This document shows, in pieces, positions 30,471 to 39,361 of a DNA stretch of 64,000 bases (the first letter of the stretch is position 1; every line of letters starts with the position of its first letter). Source of the DNA: UBA2334 sp964396895. Lineage in GTDB: Bacteria; Pseudomonadota; Gammaproteobacteria; Burkholderiales; Burkholderiaceae_C. Below the pieces are notes generated by a model. It saw only the letters and a list, made by a program, of their open reading frames with translations, had not been told where the DNA came from and did not search any database. Where the stretch lies: contig CAYNGJ010000005.1 of NCBI GenBank assembly GCA_964396895.1, forward strand, positions 124,001-188,000, in the 5' to 3' direction. The translations under genes and the position numbers were made by a program.

Positions 30471-31325
30471 ATGTCTGCTTGTGTGGCGGTGGTTCACCAG
30501 GGCTTGCCCTGCCTGCAGCTCCGCCTGGACCAGGGTGACACGGCCCTGATCAGCCAGCACGGTGCCCAGGTGTTGTCCTGGGTGGCGGGGGGGAAAGAGC
30601 GCCTCTACCTGAGTTCGCGCAGCGTGCTCGACGGTCACTCCGCCATCCGTGGTGGCGTTCCCGTTTGTTTCCCGCAGTTCAACCAGCGCGGCACTTTGCC
30701 CAAGCACGGTTTTGTCCGCCAACGCACTTGGTCGGTGGCGCCCGATGTCGTTTCGGCAAATGTGCTCCCCAAAGGCACAGCCACCTGCGAACTGACGCTG
30801 AGCAGCGATGTCGACACCTTGGCCCTGTGGCCGCAGCCCTTTGTGGCGCGGCTGTCGGTGGCCTTGTCTCCGGCGCAGTTGCGGGTCAGCCTGACCGTGC
30901 ACAACACCGGCGCGCAGGATTTGGCGTTCACGGGCGCGCTGCACACCTACCTCGCGGTGGATGACATCGCGGCGGCGCAACTCCGTGGCCTGGGGGGGCA
31001 GCCAGAGTGGGACGCGGTGACCGACGTTCACGGGCAGGCCGCTGGCGTGCTGGGCTTTGATGGGGAGTTTGACCGCGTGTACCCGGCGGCCCCGCAGGCA
31101 CTGACGCTGAGCGATGCCACCCACAGCCTGCACATTGCCCAAAGTCCCAGTTTTGAGCACACCGTGGTGTGGACCCCTGGGGCAACACAGTGCGCCCGGC
31201 TGGCCGACATGCCGCCCCAGGGTTACCGACAGATGCTGTGTGTCGAGGCCGCGCAGGTGTTCACGCCCATCACGGTTGTCCCTGGGCAGGTCTGGCAGGG
31301 GTGGCAGCAGCTCACAGCGGCCTGA
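30471..31325 (+). CDS. aldose-1-epimerase family (D-hexose-6-phosphate mutarotase-like)
   Basis: A 284-residue galactose-mutarotase-fold protein of the YeaD type. Typical segments are AIRGGVPVCFPQF, LPKHGFVRQRTW, TGALHTYLAVDDI and EFDRVYPA. It probably interconverts anomers of a hexose phosphate. It sits between hisA (6 bp upstream) and hisF on the same strand, so it is likely co-transcribed with the his operon. I know no role for this family in histidine synthesis. ATG 30471 is used. Confidence 0.85.
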   Translation: MSACVAVVHQGLPCLQLRLDQGDTALISQHGAQVLSWVAGGKERLYLSSRSVLDGHSAIRGGVPVCFPQFNQRGTLPKHGFVRQRTWSVAPDVVSANVLPKGTATCELTLSSDVDTLALWPQPFVARLSVALSPAQLRVSLTVHNTGAQDLAFTGALHTYLAVDDIAAAQLRGLGGQPEWDAVTDVHGQAAGVLGFDGEFDRVYPAAPQALTLSDATHSLHIAQSPSFEHTVVWTPGATQCARLADMPPQGYRQMLCVEAAQVFTPITVVPGQVWQGWQQLTAA

Positions 31326-31392
31326 ATCCGACGCGATGGCCCCGAGGGGCGTCGCGCCATGCACACATTGTTTTGATCTTTGGAGTTTTCCC

Positions 31393-32193
31393 ATGTTGGC
31401 CAAACGCATCATCCCTTGCCTGGACGTGACCGGCGGTCGCGTCGTCAAAGGCGTGAACTTTGTGGAGCTGCGCGATGCCGGTGACCCGGTGGAAATTGCC
31501 GCCCGCTACAACGACCAGGGGGCCGATGAGCTCACTTTCCTGGACATCACCGCCACCAGCGACGGGCGCGACCTCATCCTGCACATCATCGAGGCGGTGG
31601 CCAGCCAGGTGTTCATCCCGCTGACGGTGGGCGGCGGCGTGCGCACCGTGGAAGACGTGCGCCGCTTGTTGAATGCGGGGGCTGACAAAACCAGCTTCAA
31701 CTCGGCCGCCATTGCCAACCCCCAGATCATTGACGACGTGTCCCTCAAGTACGGGTCGCAGTGCATTGTGGTGGCCATTGACGCCAAGCGCCGTACCCCC
31801 CTGGACGAGGCAAGGCTCAGTGCCCTGGGCCTGCCCATGGGACCGGGTTGGGACGTGTTCAGCCATGGCGGCCGGCAGAACACCGGACTCGACGCCTTGC
31901 AATGGGCCGTGGACATGGCCAGGCGGGGTGCCGGTGAAATTTTGCTGACCAGCATGGACCGTGACGGCACCAAGTCAGGCTTTGACCTGGCATTGACCCG
32001 TGCCGTGTCCGATGCCGTCGATGTGCCCGTCATCGCCTCAGGCGGTGTGGGCAACCTCGATCACCTGGCCGACGGTGTGCAACAAGGCGGGGCTGATGCG
32101 GTGTTGGCCGCCAGCATTTTTCACTACGGCGAATACACGGTGGGTCAGGCCAAGGCGCGCATGGCAGAACGGGGCATACCGGTTCGCCTGTGA
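31393..32193 (+). CDS. hisF: imidazole glycerol phosphate synthase, cyclase subunit
   Basis: A 266-residue TIM barrel that cyclises PRFAR with HisH-derived ammonia to IGP and AICAR. The catalytic Asp lies in IIPCLDVTGGRVVKG (position 11), the second in LTSMDRDGTKSG. ATG 31393 follows a TTTGGAG ribosome-binding site. Confidence 0.96.
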   Translation: MLAKRIIPCLDVTGGRVVKGVNFVELRDAGDPVEIAARYNDQGADELTFLDITATSDGRDLILHIIEAVASQVFIPLTVGGGVRTVEDVRRLLNAGADKTSFNSAAIANPQIIDDVSLKYGSQCIVVAIDAKRRTPLDEARLSALGLPMGPGWDVFSHGGRQNTGLDALQWAVDMARRGAGEILLTSMDRDGTKSGFDLALTRAVSDAVDVPVIASGGVGNLDHLADGVQQGGADAVLAASIFHYGEYTVGQAKARMAERGIPVRL

Positions 32194-32198
32194 AAATA

Positions 32199-32258
32199 TG
32201 AAAAAGTGGCCTTGTCGCTTATGAATGCTGCTTGGCTTGCTCTATTTTTTGAATTTGC
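32199..32258 (+). repeat. A+T-rich interspersed element, copy 5
   Basis: Blocks are AAAAAGTGGC, GTCGC, 20 bp, then GCTCTATTTTTTGAATTT. It fills the hisF/lapA-like junction and encodes the last codons and stop of the minus-strand gene. Confidence 0.68.
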
Positions 32259-32722
32259 CGCTCCAGTCGGTCTTCCACTTCGGCAATGCTGGCCGCCAGA
32301 CCGTTGGCGGTCTGTTCCAGGGTGATCAGCAGCTTGTCTTCCAGCGCTTTCAGGTGGGCCTGGGCTTGGGTCGTGTGGGACTTTTCGCGTTCCAGCGTTT
32401 CTTGGTACTGGGTTTGCAGGTACTGGCGCAAATCGGTGAAGCGCGACTGCTCGGCTTTGTCGGCCAAGTGGCGCTGCTCGCTGGCTTCCTTGGTGGCGCG
32501 GCGCAGTTCCAACAGGTGGCTGGTCTGCAAAAAAACCAGCGCAACCAGAAAAAACGCCAGTACCACCACCACCACCCCCAGCATCACCAAGCCCAGGGGC
32601 GCTTCCGTCTGTGAGAACCCCAGGTTCAGCGTGGTGGGGCGCAGGATTTCATCCGCATTCAGCGCGGTGAACACGGCCAGCAACAAAATGCCGATGACCA
32701 ACACCAGTGTTCGAAGTTTCAT
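32219..32722 (-). CDS. LapA-like (DUF1049) membrane protein with coiled-coil tail
   Basis: A 167-residue protein with two N-terminal hydrophobic helices (about 4-20 and 42-63, the LapA/DUF1049 hairpin) and a long charged helix (about 68-167) predicted to form a coiled coil. ATG 32722 is preceded by AAAGGAA; a longer frame from 32752 is less likely. It is inverted inside the his cluster, convergent with hisF and divergent from hisI. Its C-terminus is encoded by a repeat. Function unknown; related proteins take part in lipopolysaccharide assembly. Confidence 0.72.
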   Translation of the reverse strand: MKLRTLVLVIGILLLAVFTALNADEILRPTTLNLGFSQTEAPLGLVMLGVVVVVLAFFLVALVFLQTSHLLELRRATKEASEQRHLADKAEQSRFTDLRQYLQTQYQETLEREKSHTTQAQAHLKALEDKLLITLEQTANGLAASIAEVEDRLERQIQKIEQAKQHS

Positions 32723-32881
32723 GGGTATTCCTTTTTCGGTGGGTGGCGTCAAGGGCCACGACTACCGCCAAGGCAACGCTGGACCGTGGTATCCACCCGT
32801 GAACAACTCTGAACCCATGATACCCGCCGTGCGCTGGGGGATGGGGACAGCGCTGTCTGGGGCGCATGGTAGATTCAACAC

Positions 32882-33271
32882 ATGAACTGGTTAGATCAAG
32901 TGAAATGGGACGCGCAAGGGCTGGTGCCCGTGATCGCCCAAGAGGCCAGCACCGGTGACGTGCTGATGTTTGCCTGGATGAACCGCGAGGCCCTGTCTCA
33001 GACAGCCGCCTTGGGCCGGGCGGTGTACTTCAGCCGTTCGCGCGGCAAGCTGTGGTTCAAGGGGGAAGAGTCTGGCCACGTGCAGACCGTGCACGACATC
33101 CGCCTCGATTGCGACAACGACGTGGTGCTGCTCAAGGTCACCCAACTGGGCCACGAACCCGGCATTGCCTGTCACACCGGGCGTCACAGCTGTTTCTACC
33201 AAGCTTGGCGCGACGGTCAGTGGCTGGCCACCGACCCCGTGCTCAAAGACCCTGAACACATCTACCAATGA
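32882..33271 (+). CDS. hisI: phosphoribosyl-AMP cyclohydrolase
   Basis: A 129-residue monofunctional enzyme opening the purine ring of PR-AMP. Zinc/magnesium ligands include the Cys in RLDCDND and the pair in CHTGRHSC. It is separate from hisE, unlike the fused enterobacterial form. The 159-bp gap between it and the divergent LapA-like gene should carry a promoter; none is certain by eye. Confidence 0.95.
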   Translation: MNWLDQVKWDAQGLVPVIAQEASTGDVLMFAWMNREALSQTAALGRAVYFSRSRGKLWFKGEESGHVQTVHDIRLDCDNDVVLLKVTQLGHEPGIACHTGRHSCFYQAWRDGQWLATDPVLKDPEHIYQ

Positions 33272-33299
33272 GAAAGTGCCGCTGTTCGGCCCCTCAGAC

Positions 33300-33698
33300 A
33301 TGACCCATCCCGCTTCGAATGTCCCCGCCTCATTGACCGAGGTTGACGCACTGGACCGCCTGGCCCAGGTGATTGAAAGCCGCAAGCCGACCAATGGCGG
33401 CGACCCTGACAAGAGCTACGTGGCCCGGCTGCTGCACAAGGGCCCAGATGCTTTCCTGAAAAAAATCGGCGAAGAGGCCACGGAGGTGGTCATGGCTGCC
33501 AAGGACTTGGACCACGGTGGCAGCCCGCAGTCACTGGTGGGCGAGGTGGCTGATCTGTGGTTTCACAGCATGGTTGCACTGGCTCACTATGGCTTGACCC
33601 CTGCCGACGTGGTGGCCGAGTTGGTGCGCCGGGAGGGCCTGGGTGGTCTAGAAGAAAAGGCCTTGCGCAAGGCCAAGGCCCGGGCGGGTGAAATCTGA
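33300..33698 (+). CDS. hisE: phosphoribosyl-ATP pyrophosphatase
   Basis: A 132-residue MazG-like all-alpha enzyme that hydrolyses PR-ATP to PR-AMP. Metal-binding motifs are KKIGEEATEVVMAAKD and EVADLWFHSMVALA. ATG 33300 lies 28 bp after hisI. Confidence 0.94.
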   Translation: MTHPASNVPASLTEVDALDRLAQVIESRKPTNGGDPDKSYVARLLHKGPDAFLKKIGEEATEVVMAAKDLDHGGSPQSLVGEVADLWFHSMVALAHYGLTPADVVAELVRREGLGGLEEKALRKAKARAGEI

Positions 33699-33735
33699 GC
33701 GAACTGGGCCATCGCGGTCCCTGAAAGGTGAGGAC

Positions 33736-34104
33736 ATGAACGACGAACTCGACCGGCTCAAGGCCCTCAATACAGTGGGCGTCATCAGCTATGTGTTGCA
33801 CCTCATTGTGGCCGTCGCGGGTGTGGTGCCCGGTGCCCAGATGGGTGTGACCCTGCTGCTGGTGGCCCTGGTGATAGATCTCATCAAACGCCCCGATGCC
33901 GTTGGGACCTGGCACGAGAGCCATTTTGACTGGCGCTTGCGCACACTGCTGATCGCGGGTGTGCTCTACCTCGTGACCGTGCCCTTGTGGTTGCTCTTTC
34001 TGTTGCCAGGCATGGTGGCCTGGTGGCTCATTTCCTTCTGGTTTTTGTACCGGATCATCAAAGGCATGGTGCGCATGAACGCGGGCCAAGTCATGGAGCG
34101 TTGA
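33736..34104 (+). CDS. small membrane protein (DUF4870-like)
   Basis: A 122-residue protein with three to four hydrophobic segments (about 14-30, 34-46, 66-85 and 88-107), matching the DUF4870/Tic20-like pattern. A GGTGAGG sequence precedes ATG 33736. It sits in a tight run hisE - this gene - HIT protein. Function unknown. Confidence 0.72.
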   Translation: MNDELDRLKALNTVGVISYVLHLIVAVAGVVPGAQMGVTLLLVALVIDLIKRPDAVGTWHESHFDWRLRTLLIAGVLYLVTVPLWLLFLLPGMVAWWLISFWFLYRIIKGMVRMNAGQVMER

Positions 34105-34107
34105 CGC

Positions 34108-34467
34108 ATGTCCTCTCAAGAGAATTGTCTGTTTTGCAAAATTGTCGCGGGGCAAATCCCCAGCCGCAAAGTCTATGAAGACGATCACATCTTCGCGTTT
34201 CACGACATTCACCCGTGGGCGCCGGTGCATTTCCTGATGGTGCCCAAGCTGCACATTCCCTCGCTGGCCCAGGCGGGTGCGGCGCACGAGGGCCTGCTGG
34301 GACGCATGTTGGTGCTGGCTCCGCGTCTGGCGTTGGAGCAAGGGTGTAGGCCCTATCCAGAGGGTGGTTTTCGCGTGGTCACCAACACAGGCGCCGAAGG
34401 CGGACAAGAGGTTCACCACCTGCACATCCATGTCATGGGTGGGCCTCGTCCCTGGCTGAAAGGCTGA
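34108..34467 (+). CDS. HIT-family nucleotide hydrolase (HinT-like)
   Basis: A 119-residue histidine-triad protein. The triad is HHLHIHVMGG at about 104-113; the N-terminal CLFCKIVAGQIPS carries a Cys pair that may bind zinc. HinT proteins hydrolyse nucleoside phosphoramidates. It lies 3 bp after the previous gene, commonly upstream of tatABC in this order. Confidence 0.9.
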   Translation: MSSQENCLFCKIVAGQIPSRKVYEDDHIFAFHDIHPWAPVHFLMVPKLHIPSLAQAGAAHEGLLGRMLVLAPRLALEQGCRPYPEGGFRVVTNTGAEGGQEVHHLHIHVMGGPRPWLKG

Positions 34468-34589
34468 TGCGATGGCGCTTGGCGCCGGTGTCGGGTCAAC
34501 TTTCCTGCGCGGGCAATGAACCAAGCCCAGCGCTTAGAATCCCAAGCAGTTCACCCCTGGGTGTATGGCACATTTACAAGGAGTTTTTC

Positions 34590-34835
34590 ATGGGCAGTCT
34601 TTCGATTTGGCACTGGTTGATCGTGCTGTTGGTCGTGGTGTTGGTCTTTGGCACCAAGAAACTCAAGAACATCGGCTCTGACCTGGGTGGTGCGGTCAAA
34701 GGCTTCAAAGATGGCATGAAGGAAGGTGGCGCTGCCGCCGAAGAGGGGGCTGCGGCATCTGCGCCCAAGCCACAGGTGGCCCAGTCTGCGGCAGAAAAAA
34801 CCACCATTGACGTCGAAGCCAAAACCAAAAGCTGA
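34590..34835 (+). CDS. tatA: Sec-independent translocase subunit TatA
   Basis: An 81-residue protein with one N-terminal membrane helix (about 4-20) followed by the FGTKKLKNIGSDLGGAVKGFK amphipathic helix and a charged Ala-rich tail. TatA forms the pore for folded proteins. AAGGAG at 34578-34583 fixes ATG 34590. It starts the tat operon. Confidence 0.95.
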   Translation: MGSLSIWHWLIVLLVVVLVFGTKKLKNIGSDLGGAVKGFKDGMKEGGAAAEEGAAASAPKPQVAQSAAEKTTIDVEAKTKS

Positions 34836-34882
34836 TGGCGCACACGGTGCTGTCGTTGTCTGCTGCCGAGGGTGCCTGACGC

Positions 34883-35380
34883 ATGATTGATCTGGGTATT
34901 TCCAAGCTGGCGCTCATCGGCGTGGTGGCGTTGGTGGTGATAGGGCCTGAAAAATTGCCCAAGGTGGCCCGCACGGTGGGGGCATTGCTGGGCAAAGCGC
35001 AACGGTACGTGTCCGATGTGAAGGCCGAGGTCAGCCGCTCCATCGAACTGGAAGAGCTCAAGAAAATGAAAGAGTCCATGGAGGGCGCGGCCAAAGACGT
35101 CGAATCTTCCATGCAGACCACGGCGTCCGATTTCGAAAAATCCTGGGCCGACGCCACCTCCGAATACAACTCGGTGCCTTCCCTGGGCAGCAACGACGCG
35201 TTGTCCGAGCTGGGCGAGCCTTTTGTGCCAGATTACAAGCACCCTGGCAAAAAGTGGCGCGTCAAGCAGGCGGCCATGCCCCAGTGGTACAAATCGCGCA
35301 GTGGGGTGCGCACGCGTGTGCAGTCCGGCGCGGCGCGCGTGGCCCGTTTTCGGCCAAAACCCCGTTCTAGCGCGAGTTGA
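34883..35380 (+). CDS. tatB: Sec-independent translocase subunit TatB
   Basis: A 165-residue protein with a membrane helix (about 5-21), the VIGPEKLPKVARTVGAL hinge and amphipathic helix, a coiled region and a basic tail. With TatC it recognises twin-arginine signal peptides. It lies 3 bp before tatC. Confidence 0.95.
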   Translation: MIDLGISKLALIGVVALVVIGPEKLPKVARTVGALLGKAQRYVSDVKAEVSRSIELEELKKMKESMEGAAKDVESSMQTTASDFEKSWADATSEYNSVPSLGSNDALSELGEPFVPDYKHPGKKWRVKQAAMPQWYKSRSGVRTRVQSGAARVARFRPKPRSSAS

Positions 35381-35383
35381 TCC

Positions 35384-36166
35384 ATGTCTGATCCGAACAC
35401 AGGGGCCCCCGACGAAATGGCGGGCACCGAGCAGCCTTTCGTCCAACACCTCATCGAGCTGCGTGACCGCCTGATCTACAGCGTCATCGGTGTGGCCCTT
35501 TGCATGGGGGCGTTGGCCATCTGGCCAGGGCCATCGGGTCTGATTGACCTGATTGCCGTGCCCATCCGCGCCCACATGCCCCCCGATGCCAAGCTGATTG
35601 CTGTGGGCGTGTTTTCGCCGTTTTTCATTCCACTCAAGGTGCTGATGATGGCCGGTGTGCTGCTGGCCTTGCCTTGGCTGATGTACCAGGCATGGGCCTT
35701 TGTCGCCCCCGGGCTGTACAGCCATGAAAAACACTTTGCACTGCCGCTGATTGTGTTTGGCAGCATCCTGGCTTACGGCGGCATCGCGTTCGTCCAGTTT
35801 TTTGTGCTGGACAAGATGTTCGGCTTCATCCAGAACTTCACCCCGGAGAGTGTGGCCGCCACACCCGACATTGCGTCGTACGTCGAGGCCATCCTGTCGC
35901 TGTACCTGGCCTTTGGCATGGCGTTTCAGGTGCCGATTGTGGTCATGCTGCTGGCACGCTTCAACCTGGTGACGGTGGAAAAACTCAAGGATTTCCGTGG
36001 CTACTTTGTGGTGCTGTCGTTTGTGATTGCGGCGGTGGTGACACCTCCCGACGTCATTTCCCAGCTCGCTTTGGCAGTACCCATGTGCATCCTCTACGAG
36101 TTGGGCATTCTGGGTGCACGCTACATGCACCAAAACAAGCCACCGGAAGAGACAGCCGCCGACTGA
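35384..36166 (+). CDS. tatC: Sec-independent translocase subunit TatC
   Basis: A 260-residue, six-helix inner-membrane protein, the main twin-arginine receptor. Diagnostic regions are the N-terminal HLIELRDRLIYS and the later FYFR-like periplasmic and cytoplasmic loops (FVAPGLYSHEK). It ends the operon, convergent with the HtrA gene after 46 bp. Confidence 0.95.
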   Translation: MSDPNTGAPDEMAGTEQPFVQHLIELRDRLIYSVIGVALCMGALAIWPGPSGLIDLIAVPIRAHMPPDAKLIAVGVFSPFFIPLKVLMMAGVLLALPWLMYQAWAFVAPGLYSHEKHFALPLIVFGSILAYGGIAFVQFFVLDKMFGFIQNFTPESVAATPDIASYVEAILSLYLAFGMAFQVPIVVMLLARFNLVTVEKLKDFRGYFVVLSFVIAAVVTPPDVISQLALAVPMCILYELGILGARYMHQNKPPEETAAD

Positions 36167-36212
36167 CTCTGGGGCCGGTCAGTGGGTAGCGCTGCTGGGG
36201 AGGTCGGAGTGG

Positions 36213-37355
36213 TCACTGCCGTTGCCGCACCGCCGTGCGGCGGCCCGGCACGACGGTGAGGGTGGACGGCACCTGTCGGCGAACAATGTTCAGCGTGGCT
36301 TTTTCCCCTGGCTTCAGGCTGGCGACTTGGCTCAGCAACTCGGGCACGGTGTTCACTGCGCGGTCATTGACGGCCAGAATCAAATCGCCGGGGCGTAACC
36401 CGGCTTGTGCAGCTGGTCCGTTCTGCAGCACGCCGGTGATGACCACCCCCTTGCCCTGAGCCACACCAAAGGTTTCGGCCAGTTCCGAGCTGAGTTCGCG
36501 GGGTTCAACCCCAATCCAACCCCGTGTCACCTGGCCGTCTTGCACGATGGACTCCATGACCGAGCGGGCGGTGGATGTCGGAATGGCGAAACCAATGCCC
36601 ATGGATCCGCCCGAGCGGGAGTAGATGGCGGTGTTGATGCCCACCAAGTGGCCGTTCACGTCCACCAGTGCGCCACCCGAGTTGCCTGGGTTGATGGCGG
36701 CGTCGGTTTGAATGAAATTTTCGAAGGTGTTGATGCCCAACTGTGACCGGCCCAATGCGCTCACGATGCCACTGGTGACCGTTTTGCCCACGCCAAAAGG
36801 GTTGCCCACGGCCAATACGGGGTCGCCCACCTCCAGCGCGTCGGAGTTGCCCAGGGTGATGGTCGTGAGGCCGCTGAGGTTCACCTTCAGCACGGCCAGA
36901 TCGGTCTCGGGGTCGGTGCCGATCACGTTGGCCTTGATGACGCGGCCATCGTTGAGCATGACCTCGATGTCGTCAGCGCCCTCGATCACGTGGTTGTTGG
37001 TCAGTATGTAGCCTTCGGGGCTGACCACCACGCCCGAGCCCAGGCCAGACTGGGGCTGGGTCTGGCCCTGGTCGCCAAAAAAGAAGCGAAACCACGGGTC
37101 CATGTTTTGTGGGTTGCGCTGCGGTGCGGTGCTGGTGCTGATGCTCACCACCGCCGCCGATGCCACCTGCGCTGCGTGTCGGAAAGAGATGCCATTTGCT
37201 GCCGAGCCAACGTCGGCGGGCGCCTCCAGAATGGGGACCACCGATGCCAGACGCGGTCGCCGATCCAGCCACTGGGGCTTGAGGGTGGCCACCACAAAGT
37301 ACATGGCCAGCAGCACGGTGACTGCTTGGGAAAACAAAGTCCAGATTTTTCTCAT
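36213..37355 (-). CDS. HtrA/DegQ-family periplasmic serine protease
   Basis: A 380-residue trypsin-like protease with catalytic His122 (TNNHVIEG), Asp152 (TDLAVLK) and Ser226 (NPGNSGGAL), then a single PDZ domain (about 280-370). One N-terminal hydrophobic segment (8-24) without an obvious cleavage site suggests a membrane anchor, as in DegS-type or Burkholderiales DegQ/MucD-like enzymes. ATG 37355 is preferred over 37424. It is the last gene of a minus-strand run. Confidence 0.92.
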   Translation of the reverse strand: MRKIWTLFSQAVTVLLAMYFVVATLKPQWLDRRPRLASVVPILEAPADVGSAANGISFRHAAQVASAAVVSISTSTAPQRNPQNMDPWFRFFFGDQGQTQPQSGLGSGVVVSPEGYILTNNHVIEGADDIEVMLNDGRVIKANVIGTDPETDLAVLKVNLSGLTTITLGNSDALEVGDPVLAVGNPFGVGKTVTSGIVSALGRSQLGINTFENFIQTDAAINPGNSGGALVDVNGHLVGINTAIYSRSGGSMGIGFAIPTSTARSVMESIVQDGQVTRGWIGVEPRELSSELAETFGVAQGKGVVITGVLQNGPAAQAGLRPGDLILAVNDRAVNTVPELLSQVASLKPGEKATLNIVRRQVPSTLTVVPGRRTAVRQRQ

Positions 37356-37460
37356 GGCAGACGGCCCCCGGGTTGCGGAGGAAGGGATAAACAAGTGGCG
37401 TTGTGACCCGGCTGTCGGTGGCACGGCACGCCCTTTTAGGTGATGCCACAGTGTGCCATT

Positions 37461-38366
37461 TCAATGTGGGTGTCGTGCAAACAGCCTTGAGCGGCGGGCC
37501 TGGCGCAGTTCGTGGGCCGACAACCAGCCAGCCAAGGCCCCACACACCGTGATCAGCCCGATGCCGGCCCACTCCAGCGCCCCAGGCACGTGTTCAAACA
37601 CCAGCCAACCCGCCAGCATGGCAAAACCGATTTGCGTGTAGAGGTAGGGGCTGAGGGCACTGGCTGGCGCACGGCCGTAGGCGAGGATGAGCAGGAAATG
37701 TCCCACGGTGCCCATGAGGCCCACCAGGCACAGTTGCATCACCGTGGTGGATTGGGTGAGCGGGGTCCACACCCACGGCACCACGCAGCTCATGGCCAGC
37801 GCGCCCACCCAGCCGGTGTAGAAGTGCATGGTCATGGGGTCCTCCGTGCGGGCCAAGCGGCTGGTCAGGATTTGAAACGCGGCGTAGGTGGCCACCATCA
37901 GCAATGGGAGCAGGGTGACCCAGCCGGACAATTCGCCACCGGGCCGGACAATGAGCATGGCCCCGCCAAAACCGCCCGCCACCAGCACCCACCGCAGCGG
38001 CGTCACCTTTTCTTTCAGGAAAAGCGCCGCCATGAGGGTGACCGCCAAGGGGGTGAGCATGACGATGGCGGTGAATTCACCCACGGGCATCAGGCTCACG
38101 CTCCAAAAGCTCAACATGCTCACCGTCAGCAGCAGCAGGCCACGCAGCAGTTGGAAACGCGGGTGGGCGGTCTGCCACAGGCGCCGCCCCCGCAGGGGCA
38201 GCATGGCAGCCGTGACCACCACAGCCTGAAACATGTAGCGAAACCACACGGCCACCATCACTGGCACCGTGGCGCTCACCCACTTGGCCGTGCTGTCCAG
38301 CACCGCAAAGCAGGCCACGGCGGCGATGGCCAAGGCAATGCCCTGGAGCGTGCGAACAGGTTGCAT
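37461..38366 (-). CDS. EamA/DMT-family transporter
   Basis: A 301-residue protein with about ten hydrophobic helices in two EamA repeats. Such proteins export or exchange small metabolites; the substrate is unknown. The start at 38366 fits the first helix (LQGIALAIAAVACFAVLDS). An upstream frame to 38492 would overlap the PHP gene. Confidence 0.85.
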   Translation of the reverse strand: MQPVRTLQGIALAIAAVACFAVLDSTAKWVSATVPVMVAVWFRYMFQAVVVTAAMLPLRGRRLWQTAHPRFQLLRGLLLLTVSMLSFWSVSLMPVGEFTAIVMLTPLAVTLMAALFLKEKVTPLRWVLVAGGFGGAMLIVRPGGELSGWVTLLPLLMVATYAAFQILTSRLARTEDPMTMHFYTGWVGALAMSCVVPWVWTPLTQSTTVMQLCLVGLMGTVGHFLLILAYGRAPASALSPYLYTQIGFAMLAGWLVFEHVPGALEWAGIGLITVCGALAGWLSAHELRQARRSRLFARHPH

Positions 38367-38455
38367 GGGGCTGAAGGAGGGCAGTCGGATGATGGGAGAG
38401 GCACCAAGCGCGGACAAGGCCCCGTCCGCAGGGACAAACCGCGCTGGTTGGCGCC

Positions 38456-39316
38456 TCAAGGCGCGTGGATGCGGTCGGCCAGCAGCGCCCACACGGGGGT
38501 GAGTCGGGCTTCCAGGGGGGGGAGCTCGCCCAGGTCGCAGTGGCTTTCGCTGGGGCTGTGGAAGTCGCTGCCGCGAGAGGCGGCCAGGTCGAATTCCAGT
38601 GCCAGGTCGGCATAGCGGATGAATTCGGCGGGCGTGTGGCTGCCTGTGACCACCTCGACCCCTTGCCCGCCGTGCGCCTTGAACTCGGAGAACAAGGCGT
38701 ATTCCTCGGTGGGGGTGAAATCGTAGCGGGCGGGGTGGGCCACCACGGCCATGCCACCGGCTTCCCGTATCCAGCGGATGGCGTCTCCCAGCTTGGCCCA
38801 GCGGTGCGGCACAAAACCAGGCTTGCCTTCGGTCAGGTACTTGCGGAACACCTCGGAGGTGTCCTGGCAGACACCGGTTTCCACCAGAAAGCGGGCAAAG
38901 TGCGTGCGCGAAATCAGTTCTGGGTTGCCGGCGTACACCAGTGCACCCTCGAACGCGCCGGCGATGCCCACGGCCGCCAGTTGCTCGGCCATGTCTTTGG
39001 CGCGCTGGTCACGGCCGCCCCGCGTGGCCTTCAGCCCCTGCACCAGGGCGGGGTGGTCGGGGTCAAAGCCCAAACCCACGATGTGCACGGTGGTGTGCGC
39101 GAAAGTGACTGAAATCTCAGTCCCTGTGAGGTAGGACATGCCCACCGACCGGGCCGCCGCCAGCGCACGGTGCTGGCCCCCGATTTCGTCGTGGTCCGTC
39201 AATGACCACAGGTCAACGCCATTGGCCTTGGCCCGGCTGGCCAGTGCTTCTGGCGTGAGCGTGCCGTCTGACACCACAGAGTGGCAATGGAGGTCGGCGT
39301 TCAAGGTGGTGCTCAT
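38456..39316 (-). CDS. PHP-domain phosphoesterase (RNase AM/YciV-like)
   Basis: A 286-residue PHP protein. Metal ligands lie in DLHCHSVVSDG (8-18), SLTDHDE, VVAHPARYDF and RGSDFHSP near the C-terminus. Relatives hydrolyse 3',5'-nucleotide bisphosphates and trim rRNA 5' ends. It follows recJ on the same strand after 45 bp. Confidence 0.9.
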   Translation of the reverse strand: MSTTLNADLHCHSVVSDGTLTPEALASRAKANGVDLWSLTDHDEIGGQHRALAAARSVGMSYLTGTEISVTFAHTTVHIVGLGFDPDHPALVQGLKATRGGRDQRAKDMAEQLAAVGIAGAFEGALVYAGNPELISRTHFARFLVETGVCQDTSEVFRKYLTEGKPGFVPHRWAKLGDAIRWIREAGGMAVVAHPARYDFTPTEEYALFSEFKAHGGQGVEVVTGSHTPAEFIRYADLALEFDLAASRGSDFHSPSESHCDLGELPPLEARLTPVWALLADRIHAP

Positions 39317-39361
39317 CGGTCAATTTTAGGCGGTGCATCGCCGGCTGCGGTGCCTGCAGGT

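Noticed and set aside
28269..31448. 1059-codon minus-strand open frame opposite hisB-hisH-hisA and the mutarotase gene
   Set aside because: It spans several real genes on the other strand and has no recognisable domain; it is a codon-bias artefact.
34535..34540. TAGAAT as a -10 box for tatABC
   Set aside because: No acceptable -35 hexamer lies 16-18 bp upstream, so the promoter is not supported.
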